Origin: Lamellibrachia satsuma
Taxonomy: Eukaryota; Annelida; Polychaeta; Sabellida; Siboglinidae
Direction of reading: 5' to 3'
DNA length: 64,000 nucleotides
NCBI GenBank assembly: GCA_033239005.1
Contig: BSQZ01000010.1
Coordinates: forward strand, 10,635,001 to 10,699,000
Shown here: positions 40,035 to 50,085 of the stretch, one piece after another
How the letters are laid out: each line of letters opens with the position of its first letter
Numbering within the stretch: position 1 is the first letter of the stretch
Program-made: the position numbers and the translations under genes
Notes under the pieces: model-generated
The model's database searches: none
Told to the model about the DNA's origin: nothing
What the model saw: the letters and a program-made list of their open reading frames with translations, nothing else

Positions 40035-40208
40035 GAGTTATTGACGAGTTATACCTTGTTGCAGGTGTTCATGCTGCAACTGTCAAAACTATGAGTTATT
40101 CACGAGTTATACCTTGTTGCAGGTGTTCATGCTGCAACTGTCAAAACTATGAGTTATTCACGAGTTATGCCTTGTTGCAGGTGTTCATGCTGCAACTGTC
40201 AAAACTAT
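40035..40208. repeat. 58-bp tandem repeat, 3 copies
   Basis: Unit GAGTTATTCACGAGTTATAC..TGCAACTGTCAAAACTAT, three nearly identical copies. The third copy overlaps the end of an open minus-strand frame (40185-40550), so that end has been triplicated. Confidence 0.95.
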
Positions 40209-40524
40209 GCCAACAGAACTTGAAAGTGTTTGCTGCACAATCTTTCCACAAGGGAGTCTTCCTGGTGACACTGTCCTCATGTTGGTGTACTGGTTAACGT
40301 GGTCACCATGACTTGTGGACTCGCTGTCAAAACAAGCATTATCGGAATCTGCAGCAGCAGTGAGATCCTCCTTGCTCGACTCAAACATCAGCGCAGTCAA
40401 CAAACTGCACATGGTGCCCACTAACCTCATCTCAAATGTCTTCTGATGCGAGTTGGTGGCCAGATGTCCATCTAACACATATGGCTGCTTTGTGGAGTGG
40501 TGGCTCTTGTTGATCCCACTGTGA

Positions 40525-40916
40525 CTGTAGACCAGTGTTGAAAAAATCATGATTTAAAAAAAAAAATTTAATCGGATTTTTTTTATTTAAATCAGATTTT
40601 TTTTTATATATATATATTTTTTTCAATCTGGTATACACAATGTCATAAAATATTTGGCTATCAGGCTATCTGGTGTCAATACAGCTACACAAGTGGCCGC
40701 ACATTGTGCTTTTTTATTAAAAAAACACTTTGTTGATCTCAATGCTTGTAAACAATTATTTGTGTTAAATTTATATAAATCAGCAATTAAAAAAACTGGA
40801 AGTCAAAAAAAAAATCAAAAATCATAAATCAATGATTTTTTTTGGAGCAATTTAAATCATTATTTAAATCAATGATTTAAATCAAATAATTTAAATCAAA
40901 CAACCCTGCTGTAGAC
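40525..40916. mobile_element. hAT-type MITE with perfect 8-bp target duplication
   Basis: CTGTAGAC flanks both sides (40525-40532 and 40909-40916). The 376-bp element between starts CAGTGTTG and ends CAACCCTG, i.e. CAG-type inverted ends as in hAT elements. The interior is rich in AATCATGATTTAAATC-like palindromic blocks. The 8-bp duplication is the hAT signature. Confidence 0.85.
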
Positions 40917-41203
40917 GCCTCTGTATCTGAGCTGTCAGATGAAGTTGTTGCCTCCTAGATGCCTGAGTCTCACTTGACTCTACATTCTCTGGATCTGCTG
41001 TCAGTAGCTCAGGAACTAACTGAAATAACAAATTACCACAGCTAATTATTTTATTTAAATAAATCATTTAAATCACTGTTAGACATATCTGCTTTATATT
41101 ATTCCAGAGAAGCACATCATACAAATGTAGTTTTCCTTTCTTTCTTTTTTGCCTGTTTTACACTGTTGTACCTACATGCAGTTAATTATTGTCCTTTTTT
41201 ATC

Positions 41204-41396
41204 GTGTGATTTTGTCCACTTTTCACATTGTGTGATTTTGTCCACTTTTCACTTTGTGTGATTTTGTCCACTTTTCATATTGTGTGATTTTGTCCACTTT
41301 TCACATTGTGTGATTTTGTCCACTTTTCACATTGTGGGATTTTGTTAACTTTTCACATTGTGTGATTTGTTTCCACTTTTCACATCGTGGGATTTT
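41204..41396. repeat. 26-bp tandem repeat, about 7 copies
   Basis: Unit TGTGTGATTTTGTCCACTTT plus TCACAT, with increasing divergence toward the right end. Unrelated to the 26-bp satellite at 1054. Confidence 0.92.
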
Positions 41397-41399
41397 CTC

Positions 41400-42798
41400 C
41401 AGATACCGCCAGGAAGCTAACATCACCTTGATTATCACTGCAGCTAGATCTATGAAATGTAACAATCAAAGAAACCAAGGTTTTACTTTTTTCCGTTATT
41501 TGTTTCCTGTTACCTTCTTTCCAACATTCGAGTGAGAACACTATTAGAAAGGAGAGTAATTACAAAACAGCTGGTAGATGCAAGCTCTGGCATCATCAAA
41601 TGTAGGAGGTAAGTCCACAGGAAACAAAGTAATGGAAAAAAGTAACAGTTCGTTTTGATTATTATTGCTATTTTATATATTATAAAAGTAATTTTGTGTT
41701 GCAATATTGTGCGTTTTCAAAGTGATATGATTGATATGCATACATTTATTGATAAAATTATATTTATTAACATTAAAAAATTACATTATAGTGTAAAGGG
41801 CTTTCATTATTAAAATAATTAATGTACTTGCAAGCTAGGCCTCATAATGGCATCACAGTGACCAAGGTGATGCTGGCTTCTCTGGTATGTGTTGTAACAA
41901 TGATCCCAGTGGCTTTAATAACCCACAAATGAGTAATAAAAAAATATTATTTTGCAACTTAATAATAAATGCCATTTGTTTCCTAACATATGTGTTACTT
42001 TTTTCTGTAAGTTTTTTTTTACTGTGTTTCCGATTACTGGATTATTCAGGTACCATTTATTTACTTTAATAAAATGCTAACACTACAATAAATCTGGTTA
42101 GGATTGATCATCTAGTTATTTTAGTAGATTTTAGACTGCAACACACTATACATTAACAGTTATTTGTCATATGCATGACTGCAAAGTACAAAATGCTTTT
42201 GGGTTAGCTGTTCATCAACAATAATGATGATAGTATTACAATGTAACAAAATAAGGCTCAGTCATTAACTAAGGCTATAACATAATCAACTAATAACTCC
42301 TAAGACAAAGGCGACTTAGTGGATATCGAGCATGAATTACCAGCCCCCATACGCACTCGCAAGATGTGTCCAAAGGACATTATTTGCCAGTAAAATATTC
42401 ATATACAGGTTTAATGGTATTTTGTGAACATGTTCATAATGTAGTAAAAACAATTAAAATACTAGTTATGTTGTTTTCTTATTAGTATGTAACTTAGTCA
42501 ATTATTCAAATGCATAAATAATAACAAACCAATATCCAATCAGACTTTGTTTTATCAGATCAATTGCAGTCACCAAACACTAGCTGCATTACGTCAAATC
42601 AGCTGCCTTCTTTTAAAACTGATCGTTAAAACAACACAAAACAAGCGCCCAAATAGATTTTATTAGAACATGTTTGAAAGTGTTTAGATATACCTACATA
42701 ATTTCAATAAAATAATAAATCAATTTAAAAAAATATATATCCTGTTTTAAACCAAGATTTCCACAAACTTGAATGTAATAATATGTATTTTCATTTAC
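41400..42798. other. AT-rich stretch, no recognised feature
   Basis: No convincing coding or structured RNA signal. It would be the intron of the two-exon remnant if that is real. Confidence 0.4.
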
Positions 42799-43019
42799 CT
42801 TAGCTCGCTGCCGCTTTCGGTAAGCAGACATGGTAAATTCGCTCGTAGATTGACGTAGACAGAGCCATAGCAGTGACCGTAGCACTAGCGCTGCATGGCA
42901 GCCCGCTTGCCTTCAGTCCGAGCGGCGAGGCGTGGTCGTCGATGCCCGTGTCGGTATCTCCGTTCGGGTTCTACGGATTGATGGCATCAACATAGCTTCC
43001 ACTACTGGGAATAATGTTG

Positions 43020-43250
43020 GCACAGCATCCTTTTTCAAAGTGATGTTAGCACCAGTATAACCCAAACCGAGGGCTGCCATCTTCTCCGGGTCGCGGTCAA
43101 AATAACTTTTGTCGAAGTGAGCCGTACAAAGCAGGCCAAAGCCTGCTGTGTTTCAACGAAATGTAGTGCGTGCGTTTCATTTCTTTAACAAAATTGGCTC
43201 CGTATGGAACATAAACCAACCACATCTTGTTCTGCTAATCTGTTCAACTT
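43020..43250 (-). pseudogene. Second THAP-domain fragment
   Basis: Minus strand: WFMFHTEPILLKK, a stop, then FGLLCTAHFDKSYFDRDPEK and LKKDAVPTLFP. C..HF..SYF and LK.DAVPT.F are the C-terminal signature of THAP fingers. Stops and shifts are present. Its first part aligns with the fragment at 38203-38490. Confidence 0.6.
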
Positions 43251-43357
43251 ATTGTAAAGTTATACCATAGGCTACGCGTAAACTATTGAGATTACGTTGG
43301 GAGCGAAAAACGTATGGCTGAAACTGTCTAATACATTTGATACGTACCTTGTTACTG

Positions 43358-43402
43358 TTGGGAGGGAGGGAGGGAGGGACGGACGGACGGACGGACGGAC
43401 AG
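43358..43402. repeat. (GGGA)n/(GGAC)n microsatellite
   Basis: GGGAGGGAGGGA changing to GGACGGACGGAC. Confidence 0.9.
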
Positions 43403-43424
43403 GTAAATATCTTCACAAGAGTGA

Positions 43425-43650
43425 TTGCAGTTGGACAACGTATTCGAGGAACTCAGTGCGAGGGAGGGGAGCAGCGGAGTGTCGAGCGAGAGGACGGTGG
43501 TTCGATTCCACCTCCGCCGTTTCGAAGCTTGGGTAATTTCGTTCACTTCACTTTGCCTGTGTCTTTCGGAAGAGACACTAAAAACCGTTGGTCCCTTCTA
43601 TATGGTGTCTATGCCAGGGGGAGTAAAAGATCCACACATGTATGGGAATA
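43425..43650 (+). mobile_element. tRNA-derived SINE, copy 1
   Basis: A box-B-like GGTTCGATTCCACC near 43500 is followed by AAGCTTGGGTAATTTCGTTC and a core CTTTCGGAAGAGACACTAAA near 43562, resembling the conserved central domain (TTCGGATGAGACGTTAAACC) of several metazoan SINEs. Not a functional tRNA: no cloverleaf is complete. Confidence 0.6.
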
Positions 43651-43764
43651 GAAAAAAACTGTCTTGGACTCACTAACGCTAGAGGAGGAGAACTGAAATA
43701 AACCACTCATGTTAGTCCTAGACAGGGCTGGAGTGAAATGGCACAGACTATAAGCCGAGCTTGT

Positions 43765-43920
43765 TTGTTGTTGTGGGAGGCGGTAGCGTAGTTGAACATA
43801 GGCCTCCCGGTCGAAAGAACCCGGATTCAATTCTTCTTGCTGCCGTTTCTAAGTTTGGGCAAATTCGTTTATTCCACGTTGCCTCAGTTCGTTCTATAAG
43901 AATGTGCATTTCTGCTCAAA
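43765..43920 (+). mobile_element. tRNA-derived SINE, copy 2 (partial)
   Basis: It has a tRNA-like head GGAGGCGGTAGCGTAGTTGA and box-B-like GGATTCAATTC, then AAGTTTGGGCAAATTCGTTT as in copy 1. The core is degraded. Confidence 0.55.
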
Positions 43921-44157
43921 ATTCTGTGTGCCGTTTTTGACAGAGAGACTCGGAGGTTATCCTTCACATAGGCGGGCGCAAAATTTGGTTTTCATGCTAA
44001 ACAATTATAATGTTTGCTCACGGTGAAAAGTGATGTGTGGGGAACACAAATGATTGCCTCGCGGGCACATTAGCCACAGAAGGTTAACATATACTGACTT
44101 CAGACCAGAAATCGTTCAGACGAAGACCTTCAAGTGCATCTCCCGCGGCGGAGTCGT

Positions 44158-44372
44158 TCAGTCATCCTGCACGCCTTCAGGGAGAAAGCACACCAACACG
44201 TTAAACAGGTTTAGAATCAGCTTCGCACCCATTTCATTCAGATCTGCGTAGTATGAGTGGAACACCTTCTGGAACACTATACTAGTTGACCATTGTTCCC
44301 ATATTCAATTTCTTCGTCCTCAAGCGCCGCCCTGATATGGTCATTGTTCATCTTGGTGTTTCCCTCTAACAG
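44158..44372 (-). pseudogene. Exon-like coding fragment of unknown identity
   Basis: After acceptor TGGCAG at 44378-44373 the minus strand reads LLEGNTKMNNDHIRAALEDE, then (one-base shift) VFQKVFHSYYADLNEMGAKL and ILNLFNVLVCFLPEGVQDD before a TGA at 44160-44158. Codon use looks genuinely coding. I do not recognise the family. The frame break suggests a pseudogene or an unrecognised transposase. Confidence 0.35.
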
Positions 44373-44994
44373 CTGCCACAGTAAGACAATTTACCACAGT
44401 AACAAGCACGCTAGGCATTATACATAACAAGCACGCTAGGCATTATAGTGCCTACATAACAACGAGGCTAAATCGTCGTAAATAACTTTAATCAGTTACA
44501 AAGTATCTTCGCTGAGAATAACTGTCTTTCGAGAGTTGTAATTTACGAACGTTCGTAGTTTAGACGGTTTTCTTTCTGCGTAAGCTCTTCGTGATTAAGG
44601 ATCCAGATGTCGAAATGAGTGATAAAAAATCTGGGGTGTGCCTGCCCCACGGCGAGAACATTGATACATAATGCTTAACACAACAGCAACAACGTCAACG
44701 CATATATCAATCACATGTGGGTGTCGACATGTCCTTCTGGCGTTTAATGTTTGTTGTAGGCCCTATGCTTCATGCTTGATCATACGTTCAGCCAACTCTC
44801 CGCGTACCGCATGGAAAACCTCGCGCGTACTCCCGGGGGTAAATTTTAACATTATTCAATATATATTTGACCCGCAAAGAGTAACACCACTTCAGTAACA
44901 TTTTGCCAAGATGTTCATATATTATTTATCTCTGACAAGAAAACAGGTGTGAGGGAGGATCAATGTTTTGACCCTTCAACAGCCTGTTACTTTA

Positions 44995-45170
44995 GGGATG
45001 CGGCAGTGTTGTCGTATAGGGACTATCGCGGCACAAAACCTAACACGGACTTGTAGAGAGAGGGTGTGGCCGGGGTCTCAACCCCCATTTCCCACCTGTT
45101 TGTGGGGACAACCTCCCACCTCCCGCCATTTTTGAGAGTCTACCTCCCACCAATCTCACTCCAACGTTTA
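44995..45170. repeat. Dispersed repeat family R2, copy 3
   Basis: GTCGTATAGGGACTATCGCG, CACAAAACC, TTGTAGAGAG, CACCTGTTTGTGGGGACAAC; matches 27430-27580. Confidence 0.6.
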
Positions 45171-45599
45171 TTTGAGGCCAGTGTACATAATGAAATGTAT
45201 TTTGGAACATTTATCTGACAAGACTGGTTCACCGGTCACTCACCGTGTTGTAAAGATCACGCCTCAATCAGCTTAATGTATGATTATGGTGATGATTAGT
45301 TATAGTTCATGCTTAGTTATTATATTAGTTATTGCTTAGTCATGCTGAACTACCTGCAGGTATTGTCGTAGCTGTGGTCATCCTCGCCCCACTAAATGGT
45401 GGTCAATGCAATATTAATGAGATCGGTACTGGACAAAGGCGCGAGGTGCGTTGAACCGGTTTTGCTTTGACCAGCAAGACAGGTGCCAGTACAAAAGGCT
45501 GTCCAGCATTAATATATTGCTGACATCTCAAAGGAAAAACTTACGTGTCTGTGATATACGTGCCAGGAAACATGTTAGAATTGTTGAGCCCACACGAAA

Positions 45600-45604
45600 C
45601 ACAT

Positions 45605-45643
<39 letters not shown>

Positions 45644-46205
45644 CATACACAAACACACACACTCGCATATATACTGGTTTCAGTTATGTCAGCCGGCACG
45701 TTCTCACTGACAATGCTTCTGACAACCATCGATCGTTGCTCGGTTTGCTCGTCTCAGTCTCAAATATTCCCACTAGCTCTACAACAATGTCAAATAATGT
45801 ATTCCATACTTCTAGGTAGGTCCTCTCCTGCTGCAGCTGGACGATTGTAGTGGTTGCCTACAGAGTCTACATTGTTTGACCTGTAGGAATGTGGTCAGAG
45901 GAAGCAGACTTTGGAGGAAATGCTCAATGGTCACTACATATTGTGTTATGATGAAGACAATATTTTTTATGAAGTCTGCCTTTGCCGTTCACATCTTCTT
46001 CCAAATATTCCAGGGCAGTGATCACAACAGTGAATGGAGACTTGAATGTATACAGAGTGTTCGCACGACTTGACCATCTTGTCTCACAGAGCGATTGCAG
46101 AGTAGTTCTTCTGTTCATACCAGCTTGTGCATCCTTGTCTAACTCAAGCTCTTGTCTGAGTAGTTGAAGGAGAAGGCGATTTGCTAGGCCGTGTCCATCA
46201 TACAT
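45600..46205 (-). mobile_element. hAT-type transposase fragment
   Basis: Minus-strand frame 46205-45924 contains RRTTLQSLCETRWSSRANTL and then a stretch ending ALEYLEED, typical of the DUF4371/ZMYM1-like hAT transposases (L..L..TRW..R). Farther down, near 45820-45690, WNTLFDIVVELVG reads on in another frame. A (GCAC)n microsatellite overlaps at about 45603-45645. Fragmentary and not functional. Confidence 0.6.
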
Positions 46206-46279
46206 TTCACTAGTGACTCTTTGCTGGCATGCACACTAGCTAAGTTAACACCGTGTCCTACGTGCCTACGCGATTACGG

Positions 46280-46700
46280 GTATCTTTAACAAGATTTAAC
46301 AAGATTTGCCATCCGAGCCAAAGGCCCAGATGGCAAATGAACAAGTCGAGGGTCCAACAATGTTCATCTACGTGTAAACCCGCCCTCCTGGGATATGTGT
46401 CAACCCTGTTTTTAAACATATTCACGCTGCTAGCAGTTATACAATCTGTAGACAATTTGTTCTATTCATTAATTATTGTCCTCTGTGAGAACGAATACTT
46501 ACTGATATCCAATCTACACTGATCCTTTACTAATTTTACCTCATGTCCTCTAGTTCTGCTATCTTTCTTGAGTGAGAAAACATATTTCTATCAATATTTT
46601 TATACCCATTCAATATCTTAAAAACTTCAATCTGATCTCCTCTTAACCTCCTTGTCTCTAGAGTTGTTAAACAACATTATTTCAGGCGTTTTTCATAATT
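46280..46700 (-). mobile_element. CR1-like LINE, diverged 3' fragment
   Basis: Antisense text TTTAAACATATTCACGCTGC and CCTCATGTCCTCTAGTTCTG aligns with the 3' end of the element at 60195. The tail reads TTTAACAAGATTTAACAAGA, the family's 3' signature. Confidence 0.85.
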
Positions 46701-48742
46701 TCATATCTACGCGCATGAATATGTCTGTTGCCCTTTCACCGGAAGTTGTGTACCAAAGCTGATGCAGTTAGATAGAACGAATGTTTTTGGGTGTATATAC
46801 CACGAGGTAGGAATGAAATATAAAGCTGTAAATTTTCTGTGCTGTCCTCGCGAGAATCTAAGTGAATTTTATGCTATAATTGAACTTTGTAAGTGAGTGG
46901 ATTCTACCAAAATACATTCATACATGCACATCCAATGGGCATGGACCACAGTTAGAATCCATCTGCCATTATATAAAGAGTCCCTAGGAAAAAAATAATT
47001 GTGCAGTTAGGATGTATTTGTGAGATCAGAAATTGTGTGAAAGAGTGAGTGAAAGTAATGTTTTCGTGTACAGTAGCATCTGAGCTTTGAAATGATGCCA
47101 TCTGTCAGTTGGTATACCTGTTGCGTAATGACACAGTGACCATTAGGCAGGATGTACTCATACTTTGGAAACCGGGGAATTTCATGGCAGAAATGCAGGG
47201 GTGTCATGCGTTGAAGCAATTAAAAATTGTGCGAAAAGGAGGTCATTTTCACGAATTTCACACACCAGGTGTCTTAGTGGGTTTGTCATGTGCTGTGAAA
47301 AAAAATTGTAAGATAAATTTTCAATGTAGGCGTAAGAACGTTATAATGATCGTCTTTGGGAAAGGTGACTGTGGTCCGTGCCTAAATCTAAGTAGTGGCA
47401 GTGGTAGAATGCCGAGTGGCGCCACTGGTGGGGAGTGGGGATTCGACTAGTCTTAAAAATACTGTTCGCGAGGAGGCGCCACATGTAGAAATGACGTATT
47501 CATCGAGACTGTCACTTGGCTATTGTTTGTAGCGAATCAAAATGGTAAACATATTTTCTTTATGTTTTCCCCATAGTGGCATGAAGCGTTATCGCTTGCT
47601 GTTGTGGACGAGTTTACGCATAGCACTGTTGAATAGATTAACGTATGACTTTCATAATTTGTCGTCAGTAGCGAGATACTAGCCTGTCAAGTCCCTGCCC
47701 CGGCCCTGGCCTGGCTGTCATGATGTGGGCAGGGCCGCCAATCCAATGTATGTCACTGGCCACTACCAGTGATTGAGTTGAACCTTGTCTGAATAACTTG
47801 ATTCTGTTCAACCTGTATATAAATATTTTTTATTAACAGGTAAGAGTATACCCAGGTAACCATTACTGATTAACAACAGATAACCGATCAACAGTCTCTA
47901 AGACTAAGACTCTATTATACGGCAACCCATGTGTGCAGTAAACGTGTGGGCGATGTCAGTTTAACATCTAGCCTAAGCCTAGGGCTAGGGGCCTGGCCCT
48001 AGGCTAGGAGCCAGTTAGGCTTCCTTGTTGGATCCCGGATCCTGTCCTGGTCTTGGATATTACTTGAACCGTGATCCTGGATATTAATCGGACCTGATCT
48101 GATGACATATTTCCTTCTTTACAATAAAAATAGAAATTCCACCCAAGTTAAGATATTTGGCGTGGTTGCACTTTCTGACCTTTATAGAAAGATGGCCACC
48201 TCACACTACCAAATTTCTCTGATACCAGATGTCTACAAAGTCAGTAGACCCGTGGCTGAGTTTGTGGGGTGGCCATATCATATGAGATGGGATGCCACAC
48301 AGGACGTATGGCAACGGATAGGGATGGCCAGTGTGGTTTTCACCACACAGCAAAGTGTGGGATTTGAGGATAGTGCCGCTGACTCTAAAGTCGGACCTGT
48401 TCTGGTCACTTGTTGAGTCTGTGTTGCTTGTATAATGCTAAGTGCTGACTGGTGTGTAAGGCCCACATTACTGCTGTGGATGGCTTCCCATACCGCTGCC
48501 TACAACATGTCGCCAGGGTGGAAAGAGGGTCACCAAAGCCACTGGAGGCCAGACCCAGTCGCAGTGTTTGGCATCTCTGACAGGTGCGGAAAAGATACTG
48601 CAAGAGCGGTGCCTTTGGTGATGGGACACTGACTGCAGATGAGTGAGGTCGAGATGGTAGATGTACAAAGTGGCCAGAACCAGAGGATAACCTGCTACAC
48701 AATGATCTGTGTAACCTTGACACAGGAAGTGCTGGCGCTTAT
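46701..48742. other. Unassigned stretch
   Basis: I see no gene that I can support. Plus frames at 47109-47450 and 48102-48416 lack recognisable domains or splice partners. Confidence 0.35.
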
Positions 48743-48842
48743 CACAAAGAGGAGTAGTGTGCCTTGTCACAAAGAGGAGTGGTGTGCCTTGTCACAAAGA
48801 GGAGTGGCATGCCTTGTCACAAAGAGGAGTGGCGTGCCTTGT
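48743..48842. repeat. 25-bp tandem repeat, 4 copies
   Basis: Unit CACAAAGAGGAGTGGTGTGC plus CTTGT, four copies with 1-2 changes. Confidence 0.92.
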
Positions 48843-49121
48843 CATGAGGTTGGATGATCATGACACAAGGTTTTATTTACAATAAAATCAACAACTTCTA
48901 ACTTGCTAAATCAACATAAAACATGCGTAACTTTCCAGAACGGTAACCTACTGTGCAAGCTAACAACCGCTCCAAAGTGCTAATTCTTGGTTTTATTCAG
49001 CAAAGCTTATTTATAGATTTCATATATATTTATCTTAAATATGTATTATAATATGACTGTGATTGCCTTCCACTCTTTACCTTTTTTCAGACACAGTTGA
49101 AATTGGGTCTGTCTGGTTGTA

Positions 49122-49783
49122 GAGAAATGTTTACATTATTCAGGATGTTGTATGTGGTTCAGATTCTGTCCTGATGGAGCAGTTTGAGGTGCTGTGCAAT
49201 CGTAAACATGTTTACATTATTCAGGATGTTGTACGTGGTTCAGATTCTGTCCTGATGGAGCAATTTGAGGTGCTGTGCAATCGTAAACATGTTTACATTA
49301 TTCAGGATGTTGTACGTGGTTCAGATTCTGTCCTGATGGAGCAGTTTGAGGTGCTGTGCAATCGTAAACATGTTTACATTATTCAGGATGTTGTACGTGG
49401 TTCAGATTCTGTCCTGATGGAGCAGTTTGAGGTGCTGTGCAATCGTAAACATGTTTACATTATTCAGGATGTTGTACGTGGTTCAGATTCTGTCCTGATG
49501 GAGCAGTTTGAGGTGCTGTGCAATCGTAAACATGTTTACATTATTCAGGATGTTGTACGTGGTTCAGATTCTGTCCTGATGGAGCAGTTTGAGGTGCTGT
49601 GCAATCGTAAACATGTTTACATTATTCAGGATGTTGTACATGGTTCAGATTCTGTCCTGATGGAGCAGTTTGAGGTGCTGTGCAATCGTAAACATGTTTA
49701 CATTATTCAGGATGTTGTACATGGTTCAGATTCTGTCCTGATGGAGCAGTTTGAGGGGCTGTGCAATCGTAAACATGTTCAGT
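49122..49783 (+). repeat. 81-bp in-frame minisatellite, about 8 copies
   Basis: The 81-bp unit spans ..CATGTTTACATTATTCAGGA..GAGGTGCTGTGCAATCGTAAA. Units are almost identical, with GTACGTGG becoming GTACATGG in the last ones. Since 81 is a multiple of three, one frame stays open for 206 codons as a 27-residue repeat (MEQFEVLCNRKHVYII..). It lies about 80 bp upstream of the first supported exon of the PDZD8-like gene. Whether it is transcribed or translated is unknown; no homologue is recognised. Confidence 0.93.
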
Positions 49784-49865
49784 ATATATTATAGTAACAT
49801 CAAATTTATCATATCAATGTTAATTTTACTATGCTGTATAATTTAATTTTTATGGCATGTTTCAG

Positions 49866-50085
49866 ACTCATTAGAAGCAACCAGACTTCTGTCACACAGC
49901 GAGAACATGAAGTGAAATGTTCACATTGCCAAGACGAGATGATGATCACCATCATAGGCTCCATTGTCCTCGGGGCTGTTCTGACGCTCATGGTTCAGAT
50001 GTGGCTGATAAAAAAGTGGTTCTTTGCACTGCCAAAACTAGAACCACCTGTCAAAAATCAGTTTGATGATTTTAAACTGCCTGAG
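49866..50085 (+). CDS. PDZD8: PDZD8-like exon 1 (coding from 49939)
   Basis: A TTTCAG at 49860-49865 may be the acceptor of a 5' UTR intron. Coding starts at 49939 or 49942 (MMITIIGSIVLGAVL), giving a 22-residue hydrophobic segment followed by IKKW. Donor GTATGT at 50086, phase 0. Confidence 0.82.

Larger units (their letters stand above)
40432..42831 (-). pseudogene. Two-exon coding remnant broken by a MITE
   Basis: Exon 1 at 42831-42799 reads MSAYRKRQRAK with donor GTAAAT. Exon 2 starts at 41019 after acceptor TTTCAG in phase 0: LVPELLTADPENVES.., QIQRRLQ. A 376-bp hAT MITE (40533-40908) interrupts it. With the MITE and one target copy ignored, the frame continues SQWDQQEPPLHK and stops at 40432. 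I do not recognise the product. A THAP-like segment lies just upstream at 43240-43020, so this may belong to a THAP-type gene or transposon. An alternative frame (40550-40185) is also open. Confidence 0.4.

Noticed and set aside
43425..43920. tRNA genes
   Set aside because: Box-B-like motifs are present but no complete cloverleaf; the adjoining conserved core marks SINEs.
48102..48416. 104-codon plus-strand frame
   Set aside because: No domain, no splice partners, and other frames of similar length overlap it.
49122..49783. CRISPR-like array
   Set aside because: Contiguous tandem units without spacers, in a eukaryotic genome.
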